From NCBI GenBank assembly GCA_963815355.1, contig CAWFGJ010000005.1, positions 1 through 64,000 of the forward strand: a stretch of 64,000 nucleotides of DNA, written 5' to 3'. A program made the translations under genes and the position numbers. Within the stretch, counting starts at the first letter, position 1, and the number at the start of each line of letters is the position of its first letter. The notes under the pieces were generated by a model. The model was not told the origin of the DNA. It saw nothing but the letters and a program-made list of their open reading frames with translations, and searched no databases. Source of the DNA: JAPUEK01 sp963815355 (GTDB lineage: Bacteria; Pseudomonadota; Alphaproteobacteria; Rhodobacterales; Rhodobacteraceae). Shown here piece after piece: positions 17,509-25,817 of the stretch.

Positions 17509-18141
17509 TCAGATTGCGCCAATGCCGCGCAGGATCAGGGTTTTGACGGAGGCTTTGGCCTCACGCCATTGTGCCTCGCTTAGCGGTTTTCCGGCATTCA
17601 GGGTTTCGATCTGGTGGCCGAAATCGGCGTAGTGTTGGGTGGCGGCCCAGAGCATGTAGAGCAGGTGGCGCGGGTTCACCGGTGCCATCTGGCCCGCCGC
17701 GATCCAGCGTTGGATGACGGCGATCCGGCCTTCGGTCCAGTCGCGCAGGGTGGTCTCAAGGTAGTCCTGAATGACGGGGGCGCCGTGCATCACCTCGCTG
17801 GCCCAGACTTTGGAGCCATCGGGGTAGCGGCGCGAGATTTCCATTTTCGCATCGATATAGGCGCCGATGCCTTCGACCGGGCCGGGGGCGTTGTCCATCG
17901 TCTCGGCCGCGTGGAGCCATATTTCAAAGATGTTCTGGACGACCTGACGGTAGAGGTCTTCTTTGGTTGCAAAATAATAGTGCAGGTTGGCTTTGGGCAA
18001 CCCTGCCACATCCGCGATCAGTTGCATGGTTGCCCCGCCAAACCCGGCCTCGGCAAAGACTTTTTCAGCTGCCTGAAGAATGAGCGATTGGTTCTGTTGG
18101 CGGATTTCGGTGCGGCGCGGCGGGCGGACGGGGTCGGTCAT
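17509..18141 (-). CDS. RutR-like TetR regulator of the pyrimidine catabolic genes
   Basis: Regulator of 210 residues with the TetR DNA-binding domain (ILQAAEKVFAEAGFGGATMQ, then GLPKANLHYYFATKEDL) and a RutR/YcdC-type C-terminal domain (VWASEVMHGAPVIQDYL). E. coli RutR senses uracil and thymine. It is divergent from the beta-ureidopropionase and dihydropyrimidinase genes, and two RutR-type palindromes lie between them, so control of pyrimidine breakdown is likely. The start at 18141 (MTDPVRPPRR) is chosen because the longer frame would run through the operator region. Confidence 0.88.
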   Translation of the reverse strand: MTDPVRPPRRTEIRQQNQSLILQAAEKVFAEAGFGGATMQLIADVAGLPKANLHYYFATKEDLYRQVVQNIFEIWLHAAETMDNAPGPVEGIGAYIDAKMEISRRYPDGSKVWASEVMHGAPVIQDYLETTLRDWTEGRIAVIQRWIAAGQMAPVNPRHLLYMLWAATQHYADFGHQIETLNAGKPLSEAQWREAKASVKTLILRGIGAI

Positions 18142-18163
18142 GGCGGTGGCCTTCAGATTTTTA

Positions 18164-18212
18164 TTGACCGGTTGGTCAGGTTCTATAGCCTCTTTACTGA
18201 CCATACGGTCAG
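18164..18212. promoter_or_regulatory. Two RutR-type operators
   Basis: Two palindromes, TTGACC-GGTT-GGTCAG (18164-18179) and CTGACC-ATAC-GGTCAG (18197-18212), match the known RutR consensus TTGACCAnnTGGTCAA in both arms. Their centres are 33 bases apart, about three helical turns, so bound dimers would face the same side. They sit between the divergent TetR gene and the beta-ureidopropionase gene. Confidence 0.8.
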
Positions 18213-18267
18213 GAAAAGATTCGGGACAAGGGGCAAGAAGACCCCTGTTGTCCCAAGGGAGAAGAAG

Positions 18268-19518
18268 ATGACCTCATCCGGTGCAAATCTGCGGATCAAT
18301 GCGGCGCGGCTTTGGGACAGTCTGGAAGAGATGGCGTTGATCGGGCCGGGCGTGGCGGGGGGCTGCAACCGTCAGACTTTGACCGATGCGGACGGCGAGG
18401 GGCGGCATTTGTTTCAGCGCTGGTGTGTGGCGGCGGGCATGACGATGGGGGTCGACACGATGGGCAACATGTTTGCCACCCGTGCCGGGACCGATCCGGA
18501 GGCGTTGCCGGTCTATATGGGCAGCCATCTGGACACGCAGCCGACGGGCGGGCGCTATGACGGGGTGTTGGGCGTGTTGGGCGCGCTGGAGGTGGTGCGG
18601 TCGATGAACGATCTGGGGCTGCGCACCAAGCATCCGGTGGTGGTGACAAACTGGACCAATGAGGAAGGCGCGCGCTTTGCCCCGGCGATGCTGGCCTCGG
18701 GCGTGTTTGCGGGCGTGCACACGCAGGACTATGCTTATGGGCGCGAGGATATGGACGGCAAGCGGTTCGGCGAGGAATTGGCGCGGATCGGTTGGGTCGG
18801 CGACGAGGCGGTGGGCGCGCGCAAGATGCACGCCATGCTGGAGTTGCACATCGAGCAGGGCCCCATTCTGGAGGCGGAGGGCAAGGACATTGGCGTTGTC
18901 ACCCATGGGCAGGGGTTGTGGTGGCTGGAGATCACGCTGACCGGCAAGGATGCACACACCGGATCGACCCCCATGGCGATGCGGGTCAATGCGGGGCTTG
19001 GCATGGCGCGGATCACCGAGCGGGTGCATCAGATCGCAATGGGGCATCAGCCCGGGGCGGTCGGCGCGGTGGGGCAGGTGAAGGTTTTTCCGAATTCGCG
19101 CAATGTGATCCCGGGGAAGGTGATTTTCACGGTGGATATTCGCAGCCCGGATCAGACCAAGCTGGATTTGATGCGGGGCGAGGTGGAGCGGGCGGCGGCG
19201 GCGGTGGCGGCGGAGCTGGGTTTGGGCTGTTCCATCGAGGCGGTCGGGCATTTTGACCCGGTGACGTTTGACCCCGGTTTGGTCAAGGTGGTGCGGAATG
19301 CGGCGGAAAAGCTGGGCCATTCTCATATGGATATTATCTCGGGCGCTGGCCACGATGCGTGCTGGATCAACCGGGTTGCGCCGACGGTGATGATCATGTG
19401 CCCTTGTGTGGGCGGGCTGTCGCATAATGAGGCTGAGAAGATCAGCCCCGAATGGGCGGCGGCGGGGACGGATGTGTTGTTGCACGCGGTGCTTGCGGTG
19501 GCGGAGGTTGTGGGGTGA
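18268..19518 (+). CDS. Zn-dependent hydrolase, beta-ureidopropionase / N-carbamoyl-amino-acid hydrolase (M20)
   Basis: M20-family amidohydrolase of 416 residues that would cleave N-carbamoyl-beta-alanine to beta-alanine, CO2 and ammonia, the last step of reductive pyrimidine breakdown. Metal-site motifs are present: GSHLDTQPTGGRYDG, NWTNEEGARF and LELHIEQGP, with the dimerisation-domain GKDAHTGSTPMAMR. The ATG at 18268 follows AAGGGAG. The neighbouring dihydropyrimidinase and RutR-type operators support the pyrimidine role over a general hydantoin role. Equivalent to PydC in other bacteria. Confidence 0.9.
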   Translation: MTSSGANLRINAARLWDSLEEMALIGPGVAGGCNRQTLTDADGEGRHLFQRWCVAAGMTMGVDTMGNMFATRAGTDPEALPVYMGSHLDTQPTGGRYDGVLGVLGALEVVRSMNDLGLRTKHPVVVTNWTNEEGARFAPAMLASGVFAGVHTQDYAYGREDMDGKRFGEELARIGWVGDEAVGARKMHAMLELHIEQGPILEAEGKDIGVVTHGQGLWWLEITLTGKDAHTGSTPMAMRVNAGLGMARITERVHQIAMGHQPGAVGAVGQVKVFPNSRNVIPGKVIFTVDIRSPDQTKLDLMRGEVERAAAAVAAELGLGCSIEAVGHFDPVTFDPGLVKVVRNAAEKLGHSHMDIISGAGHDACWINRVAPTVMIMCPCVGGLSHNEAEKISPEWAAAGTDVLLHAVLAVAEVVG

Positions 19519-19577
19519 AGCCTGGGGCCGTTTGCGCGGCCCGAGGCGGCGGAGCGGGGGCCAGCCCCCGCACCCCC

Positions 19578-19599
19578 GGGATATTTAGAGACAGAAAAT
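19578..19599 (+). repeat. Dispersed intergenic repeat, copy B
   Basis: GGGATATTTAGAGACAG followed by AAAAT, the same core as copies A and C, placed between the beta-ureidopropionase and dihydropyrimidinase genes of the same operon. Confidence 0.65.
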
Positions 19600-19654
19600 C
19601 AGGGCCGGGCGGCATGTCTGGGCCGGGCAGCAAATCAGGGCGGGGAGGCAGCAG

Positions 19655-21109
19655 ATGGCGTCGACGGTGATCAAGGGCGGGACGGTCGTGACGGCGGACC
19701 TGTCTTATGCGGCGGATGTGAAGGTTGAAGGCGGCGTGATCACGGGGATCGGGCCGGGGTTGACGGGGGACAGGGTTCTGGATGCCACCGGCTGCTATGT
19801 CATGCCGGGCGGGATTGATCCGCACACGCATCTTGAGATGCCCTTTATGGGCACCTATTCGGCCGATGACTTTGAGAGCGGCACGCGGGCGGCGTTGGCG
19901 GGCGGCACCACGATGGTGGTCGATTTTGTGCTGCCGGGGCAGGGGCAGGGTCTGATGGACGCCGCGCAGATGTGGCACAACAAATCGGGCCGCGCGCATT
20001 GCGATTACAGTTTCCACATGGCGATCACATGGTGGGGCGAGAAGGTTTGGGCGGATATGGCGGACTCGGTCAAGGCCGGGATGACCTCGTTCAAGCATTT
20101 CATGGCGTATAAGGGCGCCTTGATGGTCAACGATGATGAGATGTATCAGTCCTTCAAGCGGGTGGGCGATCTGGGCGGGCTGGCCATGGTTCATGCCGAG
20201 AACGGCGATGTGGTGGCGGAGTTGACCGCCAAGCTGATCGCCGAGGGCAACACCGGCCCCGAGGCCCACGCCTATTCGCGCCCGCCGCAGGTGGAGGGCG
20301 AGGCCACCAACCGCGCCATCATGATTGCCGATATGGCGGGGGTGCCTTTGTATGTCGTGCACACCTCTTGCGAGGATGCGCATGAGGCGATCCGGCGGGC
20401 GCGGATGGCGGGAAAGCGCGTCTGGGGCGAGCCGCTGATCCAGCATTTGACGCTGGACGAGAGCGAGTATTTCAACGCCGATTGGGATCATGCGGCGCGG
20501 CGGGTGATGTCGCCGCCTTTCCGCGATAAAAAGCATCAAGACAGCCTTTGGGCGGGGTTGCAGTCGGGGTCCTTGTCAGTTGTGGCGACCGACCATTGCG
20601 CTTTTACCACCGAGCAGAAGCGGTTCGGGTTGGGCAACTTTTCCAAGATCCCCAACGGGACCGGGGGCCTTGAAGACCGGATGCCGATGTTGTGGACCCA
20701 TGGGGTGGCGACGGGTCGCTTGACGCCGAATGAGTTTGTGGCGGTGACCTCGACCAACATCGCCAAGATCCTGAACTGCTATCCGAAGAAGGGTGCGGTT
20801 CTGGTTGGCGCGGATGCCGATCTGGTGGTGTGGGACCCGAAGAAGAGCAAGACCATCTCGGCCAAGGCGCAACAATCTGCCATTGATTACAATGTGTTCG
20901 AGGGCAAAGTTGTGACGGGTCTGCCGCGCTATACGTTGACGCGCGGGCGGGTGGCGATTGAGGATGGGGCGGTGATCGCGCAGGAAGGCCACGGCCAGTT
21001 TGTCGCCCGTGAGGCGCGGCCCGCGGTGAACCGGGCGCTGTCGGCGTGGAAAGACGTGACTGCCCCCCGCCCGGTGCTGCGCTCGGGCGTGCCGGCGACG
21101 GGGGTATAA
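19655..21109 (+). CDS. hydA: Dihydropyrimidinase (D-hydantoinase)
   Basis: Cyclic amidohydrolase of 484 residues opening dihydrouracil or dihydrothymine to the N-carbamoyl beta-amino acid. The binuclear metal site is complete: GGIDPHTHLEMPF, the carboxylated lysine in TSFKHFMAYKG, MVHAENGD, VVHTSCEDA and VATDHCAF. The ATG at 19655 has GGGAGG upstream. The first step, dihydropyrimidine dehydrogenase (preT/preA), is not in the window. The stop TAA overlaps the ATG of the next gene by one base. Confidence 0.94.
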   Translation: MASTVIKGGTVVTADLSYAADVKVEGGVITGIGPGLTGDRVLDATGCYVMPGGIDPHTHLEMPFMGTYSADDFESGTRAALAGGTTMVVDFVLPGQGQGLMDAAQMWHNKSGRAHCDYSFHMAITWWGEKVWADMADSVKAGMTSFKHFMAYKGALMVNDDEMYQSFKRVGDLGGLAMVHAENGDVVAELTAKLIAEGNTGPEAHAYSRPPQVEGEATNRAIMIADMAGVPLYVVHTSCEDAHEAIRRARMAGKRVWGEPLIQHLTLDESEYFNADWDHAARRVMSPPFRDKKHQDSLWAGLQSGSLSVVATDHCAFTTEQKRFGLGNFSKIPNGTGGLEDRMPMLWTHGVATGRLTPNEFVAVTSTNIAKILNCYPKKGAVLVGADADLVVWDPKKSKTISAKAQQSAIDYNVFEGKVVTGLPRYTLTRGRVAIEDGAVIAQEGHGQFVAREARPAVNRALSAWKDVTAPRPVLRSGVPATGV

Positions 21110-21543
21110 TGGGCGATTGGCTGACGCGATCGGGGTTGGATGTCCGCTTCTATCGGCTTGCGGTGTTCATGAGCCTGCTGGTCTGGCCGTGGATTATCGT
21201 GACGACATTTGGTGTTGGGTTGTTGGCGTGGAAACTGGTGTTTCTATGTCAGGCGGTGGCTTTGCCTTTTGCGGTCTTTGGCTGGGCGGCGGGGTTTCGG
21301 GCGGGGCGGGCATTGGGGCTTGGGCCGCGCGGGGCGGCGATGTTGGCCGGGTGGAGCGGGTTGGTTTTGGCCGAGATCGGGATGTCGCTTGTCTTGGCGC
21401 CGTGGTTCGGCTCTGTGCCGCATGAGATGGGGCTTTGGGCGCTTCCGGCGTTGGTGGTTCTGGTGACGGTGGGGGTGCTGTGGTTTTATCGCAGCGGGAC
21501 GTGGCAGCGATACGGGCCATACGCAAAAGGGGCGGCGCTTTGA
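21109..21543 (+). CDS. Unknown four-helix membrane protein in pyrimidine operon
   Basis: A 144-residue protein I cannot assign. Four hydrophobic segments are visible (about 17-40, 42-64, 75-97 and 108-130), with a short Arg-rich loop (RAGRALGLGPRG). Its start overlaps the dihydropyrimidinase stop by one base, and the ABC ATPase follows at once, so it belongs to this operon and may be an accessory part of the transporter. Confidence 0.75.
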   Translation: MGDWLTRSGLDVRFYRLAVFMSLLVWPWIIVTTFGVGLLAWKLVFLCQAVALPFAVFGWAAGFRAGRALGLGPRGAAMLAGWSGLVLAEIGMSLVLAPWFGSVPHEMGLWALPALVVLVTVGVLWFYRSGTWQRYGPYAKGAAL

Positions 21544-21557
21544 AGGATAGTTTGCAT

Positions 21558-22337
21558 ATGGCCGATCCCGTGATCGAGGCCCGCAACCTGCAACTGGTCT
21601 TCGAGACCAATGACGGCCCGGTGCAGGCGTTGAAGGATGTCAACCTGACCATCAACAAGGGGGATTTCGTGTCCTTTATCGGGCCGTCGGGCTGTGGCAA
21701 GACCACTTTCCTGCGGGCGATTGCGGCGCTGGAGCATCCGACGGGCGGCACTCTGACCGTCAACGGCATGAGCCCGGATGAGGCGCGGCAAAAGCGGGCT
21801 TACGGCTATGTGTTTCAGGCCGCCGGGCTTTACCCGTGGCGGACCATTGCGGGCAATGTCGGCTTGCCGTTGGAGATCATGGGGTTTTCGCGCCAAGAGC
21901 GGCAGGAAAAGATTGAGCAGGTGCTGGAGCTGGTTGAGCTTTCGGGCTTTGGCAAGAAATTCCCGTGGCAGTTGTCGGGCGGCATGCAGCAGCGGGCCAG
22001 TATCGCCCGCGCGCTGGCCTTTGACGCAGATATCTTGCTGATGGACGAACCCTTTGGCGCGCTGGATGAAATCGTGCGCGACCGGCTGAACGAAGAGGTG
22101 TTGAAGCTGTGGGCGCGCACCGGCAAGACCATTGCCTTTGTGACCCATTCGATCCCCGAGGCCGTCTATCTTTCCACCAAGATCGTGGTGATGAGCCCGC
22201 GTCCGGGGCGGATCACCGATGTGATTGACAGCCCCTTGCCGAAAGTGCGGCCCTTGGACATTCGCGACAGCCGTGAGTTTATCGAAATTGCACATCGGGT
22301 GCGGGAAGGGTTGAGGGCGGGACATGCGGATGACTAA
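21558..22337 (+). CDS. ABC transporter ATP-binding protein, NrtD/SsuB/TauB family
   Basis: ATPase of 259 residues energising the importer made by the following permease genes. Walker A GPSGCGKTT, signature LSGGMQQR, Walker B ILLMDEPFGALD and the His switch in FVTHS are intact. The ATG at 21558 has AAGGA 10 bases upstream. Family members import nitrate, sulfonates, taurine and pyrimidine-type compounds; the neighbours favour a pyrimidine or its reduced or ring-opened product. Confidence 0.93.
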   Translation: MADPVIEARNLQLVFETNDGPVQALKDVNLTINKGDFVSFIGPSGCGKTTFLRAIAALEHPTGGTLTVNGMSPDEARQKRAYGYVFQAAGLYPWRTIAGNVGLPLEIMGFSRQERQEKIEQVLELVELSGFGKKFPWQLSGGMQQRASIARALAFDADILLMDEPFGALDEIVRDRLNEEVLKLWARTGKTIAFVTHSIPEAVYLSTKIVVMSPRPGRITDVIDSPLPKVRPLDIRDSREFIEIAHRVREGLRAGHADD

Positions 22338-22863
22338 GAGGGCCAGAGCCTTAGCGGTGCTTTTGGTGCTGGCCTCACCTGCGCTGGCCCTACCTGCGCT
22401 TGCCGAGACGGAAGTGGACGCCTACGGCTTGGGAACCCATGCGCCGGTGGCAGAGCAGTGGACCAAGATCGACGAGGATCTCTCTATCCGCGCGCAAGTC
22501 GTCCGCGACAAGTCCGGGGCGCTGGCGGAGGTGGTGAAGGCGCCTGAGGTGCTGCGGCTGGATCTGGCGTTTTTTGCGCGGGAAGGGGCGGCGGACCGCG
22601 ACGTCAACCTGACCTGCACCGTGTATTTTCTGGCAGCAGATGCGACCCGGTCAGAGCCCGTCAAGTCCGACGTGCCGTGCTACAAGGGGCGCTTGTCGGA
22701 TGCGGCGGGCCAGTTTGTGGCGCTGGATCTGGAGCTGAAATTCCGCCCCGTGGCCTCAGACCCGGCGGGCACGAGTGCTGTCGGGGTTCGGGTGACGGAT
22801 ACGGTCATCAAGGATGGGGTCACGCTGTGGCCGACCTATGACTGGCAAGGTGGCACGCGATGA
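22324..22863 (+). CDS. Unknown exported protein inside the ABC operon
   Basis: A 179-residue protein with a signal peptide (MRMTKRARALAVLLVLASPA then LALPALAE). The mature part is soluble and contains two cysteines (LTCTVYF and DVPCYKGR) that could form a disulfide. It overlaps the ATPase gene by 14 bases and precedes the first permease, so it is tightly embedded in the transporter operon. I recognise no family; a periplasmic accessory protein is the plain inference. Confidence 0.75.
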   Translation: MRMTKRARALAVLLVLASPALALPALAETEVDAYGLGTHAPVAEQWTKIDEDLSIRAQVVRDKSGALAEVVKAPEVLRLDLAFFAREGAADRDVNLTCTVYFLAADATRSEPVKSDVPCYKGRLSDAAGQFVALDLELKFRPVASDPAGTSAVGVRVTDTVIKDGVTLWPTYDWQGGTR

Positions 22864-22894
22864 GGACGATTTTGGCGGCAGCGGGGGGGCGGCG

Positions 22895-23761
22895 ATGAAC
22901 CGGGTTCTGCCGATCCTGACGGTTGTGCTGTGCATCGTGGTGCTGTGGTATGCGGCAGCGGTCAAGATGAACGCGGCTTGGGTCAATGATCAGGCCGCGC
23001 GGGCCGGAGCACCCGCGCCGGGGTTCTCGCAACTGGTCAAGGAAACGCTGAGCCTTGACCGTCCGGTCCTGCCCGCGCCGCATCAGGTGGTGACAGAGCT
23101 GGCGCGCAGCACCTTTGGGATGGCGATCACGTCAAAACGGTCGCTGGTCTATCATGGCTGGGTGACGATGTCGGCCACGCTGCTGGGCTTTGTGATCGGC
23201 ACGGTTTTGGGGATTTTGCTGGCGGTGGGGATCATCCACAACCGGGCGATGGATATGTCGGTGATGCCTTGGGCGATTGCCAGCCAGACCATCCCTATTC
23301 TGGCCATCGCGCCGATGATCATCGTGGTTTTGAACTCGGTCGGGGTGACGGGGCTGGTGCCCAAGGCGATCATCTCGGCCTTCCTGAGCTTTTTCCCGGT
23401 TCTGGTGGGCATGGTGAAGGGGCTGCGCAGCCCGGATCAGATGCAGTTGGACCTGCTGTCCACCTATAACGCGGGCAAGATGGCGACGTTCTGGAAGCTG
23501 CGCCTGCCCTCGTCGATGCCTTATCTGTTCACCAGCCTGAAGGTCGGTGTGGCGGCCAGTCTGGTGGGCGCGATTGTGGGCGAGATGCCGACCGGTGCTG
23601 TGGCGGGCTTGGGCGCGCGGTTGCTGAGCGGGTCTTACTACGGGCAGACGGTGCAAATCTGGGCCGCCTTGTTTGCGGCGGCGGTGCTGGCGGCCGCGCT
23701 GGTGGCGGTGGTCGGTCTGGTCGAGCGGGTGACGCTGAAGCGGATGGGGATGGCGCGATGA
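22895..23761 (+). CDS. ABC transporter permease, first
   Basis: Permease of 288 residues of the binding-protein-dependent (BPD_transp_1) family. It begins with a long N-terminal helix (RVLPILTVVLCIVVLWYAA) and contains an EAA-like loop (LDLLSTYNAGKMATFWKLRL). The start at 22895 (MNRVLP) is chosen because a longer frame would overlap the previous gene. It ends inside the ATG of the second permease (ATGA), so the two are made together, probably as a heterodimer. Confidence 0.9.
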   Translation: MNRVLPILTVVLCIVVLWYAAAVKMNAAWVNDQAARAGAPAPGFSQLVKETLSLDRPVLPAPHQVVTELARSTFGMAITSKRSLVYHGWVTMSATLLGFVIGTVLGILLAVGIIHNRAMDMSVMPWAIASQTIPILAIAPMIIVVLNSVGVTGLVPKAIISAFLSFFPVLVGMVKGLRSPDQMQLDLLSTYNAGKMATFWKLRLPSSMPYLFTSLKVGVAASLVGAIVGEMPTGAVAGLGARLLSGSYYGQTVQIWAALFAAAVLAAALVAVVGLVERVTLKRMGMAR

Positions 23762-24645
23762 AGGGGCTGATCCTTGCGGCGGTAGCGGTGGCGGCGGGCT
23801 TTGCGGCGGATTGGAGGCTGGGGCTGTTGCTGGCCTTTTGGCTGGGGGCTTGGGTGCTGAACGTCGGGCTGACGCAGGGCCGGGGGCGGCTGGTGCGCTG
23901 GCTGGTGCCGGCGGTGTTCGGGCTGTCGCTGCTGGCGGTCTGGGAGATGACGGTGCGGCTGTTCGGTATCTCGCCGGTGATCCTGCCGCCACCGTCTGCG
24001 ATTGGCGCGCGGATCGCGGTAAGCGGGCCGACGCTGTGGGCCGATTTCTGGCAGACCTTCGTCAAGGGCGCGCTGAGCGGTTATGCCATCGGCTGCACTG
24101 CGGCGTTTCTGACGGCGATTGCCATTGACCGCAGCCCGTTCCTGCAGCGCGGCCTGATGCCGATTGGCAATTTCGTCGCCGCCCTGCCCATCGTGGGCAT
24201 CGCCCCCATTCTGGTGATGTGGTTCGGGTTTGACTGGCACTCCAAGGCCGCTGTGGTGGTCGTGATGGTGTTCTTTCCGGTGCTGGTCAACACGGTGGCG
24301 GGGCTGGCGGCCTCGGACGCGATGCAGCGCGACCTGATGGCAACTTATTCGGCCAGCTATCTGCAAACATTGATGAAACTGCGCCTGCCTGCGGCGATGC
24401 CCTTTGTGTTCAACGGGCTGAAGATTGCCACGACGCTGGCGCTGATCGGGGCGATTGTTGCCGAATTTTTCGGCAGTCCGATCGTTGGAATGGGTTTTCG
24501 CATCACGGCAGAGGTCGGGCGGCTTGGCCTTGACATGGTTTGGTCCGAGATTGCGATTGCGGCCTTGGCGGGATCGGCCTTTTATGGGCTTGTCGCCATG
24601 ATCGAACGGGGGGTGACCTTTTGGCACCCTTCGCAAAGGCACTAA
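23758..24645 (+). CDS. ABC transporter permease, second
   Basis: Second membrane subunit, 295 residues, with about seven hydrophobic segments and the EAA-like loop MATYSASYLQTLMKLRLP. It resembles permeases of NMT1-type (ThiX/SsuC-like) importers. The presence of two different permeases with one ATPase suggests a heterodimeric channel. Confidence 0.9.
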   Translation: MKGLILAAVAVAAGFAADWRLGLLLAFWLGAWVLNVGLTQGRGRLVRWLVPAVFGLSLLAVWEMTVRLFGISPVILPPPSAIGARIAVSGPTLWADFWQTFVKGALSGYAIGCTAAFLTAIAIDRSPFLQRGLMPIGNFVAALPIVGIAPILVMWFGFDWHSKAAVVVVMVFFPVLVNTVAGLAASDAMQRDLMATYSASYLQTLMKLRLPAAMPFVFNGLKIATTLALIGAIVAEFFGSPIVGMGFRITAEVGRLGLDMVWSEIAIAALAGSAFYGLVAMIERGVTFWHPSQRH

Positions 24646-24699
24646 AAGAACGAAAGCAAATGGTCCTGCCAAAAAGGGCCGCAACACGGAGGTTTTACG

Positions 24700-25680
24700 A
24701 TGAAAAAGCTACTGACCGGCGCTTTGTTTGCCGCCTTGGCAACCGGCGCTCAGGCGGCCGACGACGTGACGCTGCAACTGAAGTGGGTCACGCAGGCGCA
24801 GTTCGCGGGCTATTATGTGGCCGCAGCGAAAGGGTTTTACGAGGAAGAGGGTCTGAACGTGACCATCCTTCCGGGCGGCCCCGATGTGGCCCCGACGCAG
24901 GTGATCGCGGGCGGTGGTGCGGATGTGGTCGTGGATTGGATGCCGTCGGCTTTGGCGGCGCGCGAAAAGGGTCTGGCGCTGGTGAACATTGCCCAGCCGT
25001 TCAAATCCTCGGGCATGATGCTGACCTGCCTGAAGGAAAGTGGCGTCGCCACTCCGGCAGATTTCGCGGACAAGACCTTGGGCGTCTGGTTTGGCGGCAA
25101 CGAGTATCCGTTCCTGAACTGGATGAACAAGCTGGGCCTGAAGACCGACGGTTCCGCCGGGGGTGTGACCGTGCTGAAGCAGGGTTTCAACGTGGACCCG
25201 CTGTTGCAAAAGCAGGCGGCTTGTGTGTCGACCATGACCTATAACGAATACTGGCAAGTCATTGATGCCGGTGTGAAACCCGAAGATCTGGTCGTGTTCA
25301 AATACGAAGACGAAGGTGTCGCTACGTTGGAAGACGGGCTTTACGTCATGGAAGACAAGCTGGCTGACCCGGCCTTTGAAGACAAGATGGTGCGCTTTGT
25401 GCGGGCCTCGATGAAGGGTTGGAAATACGCTGAAGGCAACGTCGATGAAGCGGCACAGATCGTGCTGGACAACGACGCAACCGGTGCCCAGACGATTGAG
25501 CATCAGACCCGCATGATGGGCGAGATCGCCAAGCTGACCGCAGGGTCCAACGGCGCGCTGGACGAGGCGGATTACACCCGCACCGTGGCGGCGCTGATGT
25601 CGGGCGGCTCTGATCCGGTGATCACTGCCGAGCCGGTCGGGGCTTGGTCGCATGCTGTGACCGACAAAGCGCTGCAATAA
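24700..25680 (+). CDS. ABC transporter substrate-binding protein, NMT1/THI5-like
   Basis: Periplasmic binding protein of 326 residues with a signal peptide (MKKLLTGALFAALATGAQAA). The mature sequence starts TLQLKWVTQAQFAGYYVAAA and contains FYEEEGLNVTILPGGPD, typical of the NMT1/THI5-like family that binds pyrimidine-like thiamin and riboflavin precursors. With the dihydropyrimidinase and beta-ureidopropionase genes this points to uptake of a pyrimidine or its catabolite. It is the last gene of the operon, followed by a strong terminator. Confidence 0.9.
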   Translation: MKKLLTGALFAALATGAQAADDVTLQLKWVTQAQFAGYYVAAAKGFYEEEGLNVTILPGGPDVAPTQVIAGGGADVVVDWMPSALAAREKGLALVNIAQPFKSSGMMLTCLKESGVATPADFADKTLGVWFGGNEYPFLNWMNKLGLKTDGSAGGVTVLKQGFNVDPLLQKQAACVSTMTYNEYWQVIDAGVKPEDLVVFKYEDEGVATLEDGLYVMEDKLADPAFEDKMVRFVRASMKGWKYAEGNVDEAAQIVLDNDATGAQTIEHQTRMMGEIAKLTAGSNGALDEADYTRTVAALMSGGSDPVITAEPVGAWSHAVTDKALQ

Positions 25681-25701
25681 GCGATTTGCCAGACAAAGAA
25701 A

Positions 25702-25731
25702 GGCGCGTCCGGGCAACCGGGCGCGCTTTTT
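25702..25731 (+). terminator. Intrinsic terminator of the pyrimidine/ABC operon
   Basis: A 10-pair GC-rich stem (arms 25703-25712 and 25717-25726) closes a GCAA (GNRA) tetraloop and is followed by TTTTT at 25727-25731. Confidence 0.85.
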
Positions 25732-25775
25732 GGTTCTGTGGCGGTGTCCTTTTCCGTTGCGTGGGCGCGCAGGGT

Positions 25776-25792
25776 TTGTAAAGAATTTACAA
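25776..25792. promoter_or_regulatory. Candidate operator upstream of the ScfR-like gene
   Basis: TTGTAAA-GAA-TTTACAA is a perfect 7-base inverted repeat about 25 bases before the start of the regulator. ScfR/RamB/PccR-type proteins bind TTTGCAAA-like repeats, so autoregulation is plausible. Confidence 0.5.
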
Positions 25793-25817
25793 GCCGCGTT
25801 TGACCAGAGGTTTCCCG

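Noticed and set aside
18274..19485. 403-codon frame opposite the M20 hydrolase
   Set aside because: Composition of a reverse-strand shadow; the hydrolase motifs are on the + strand.
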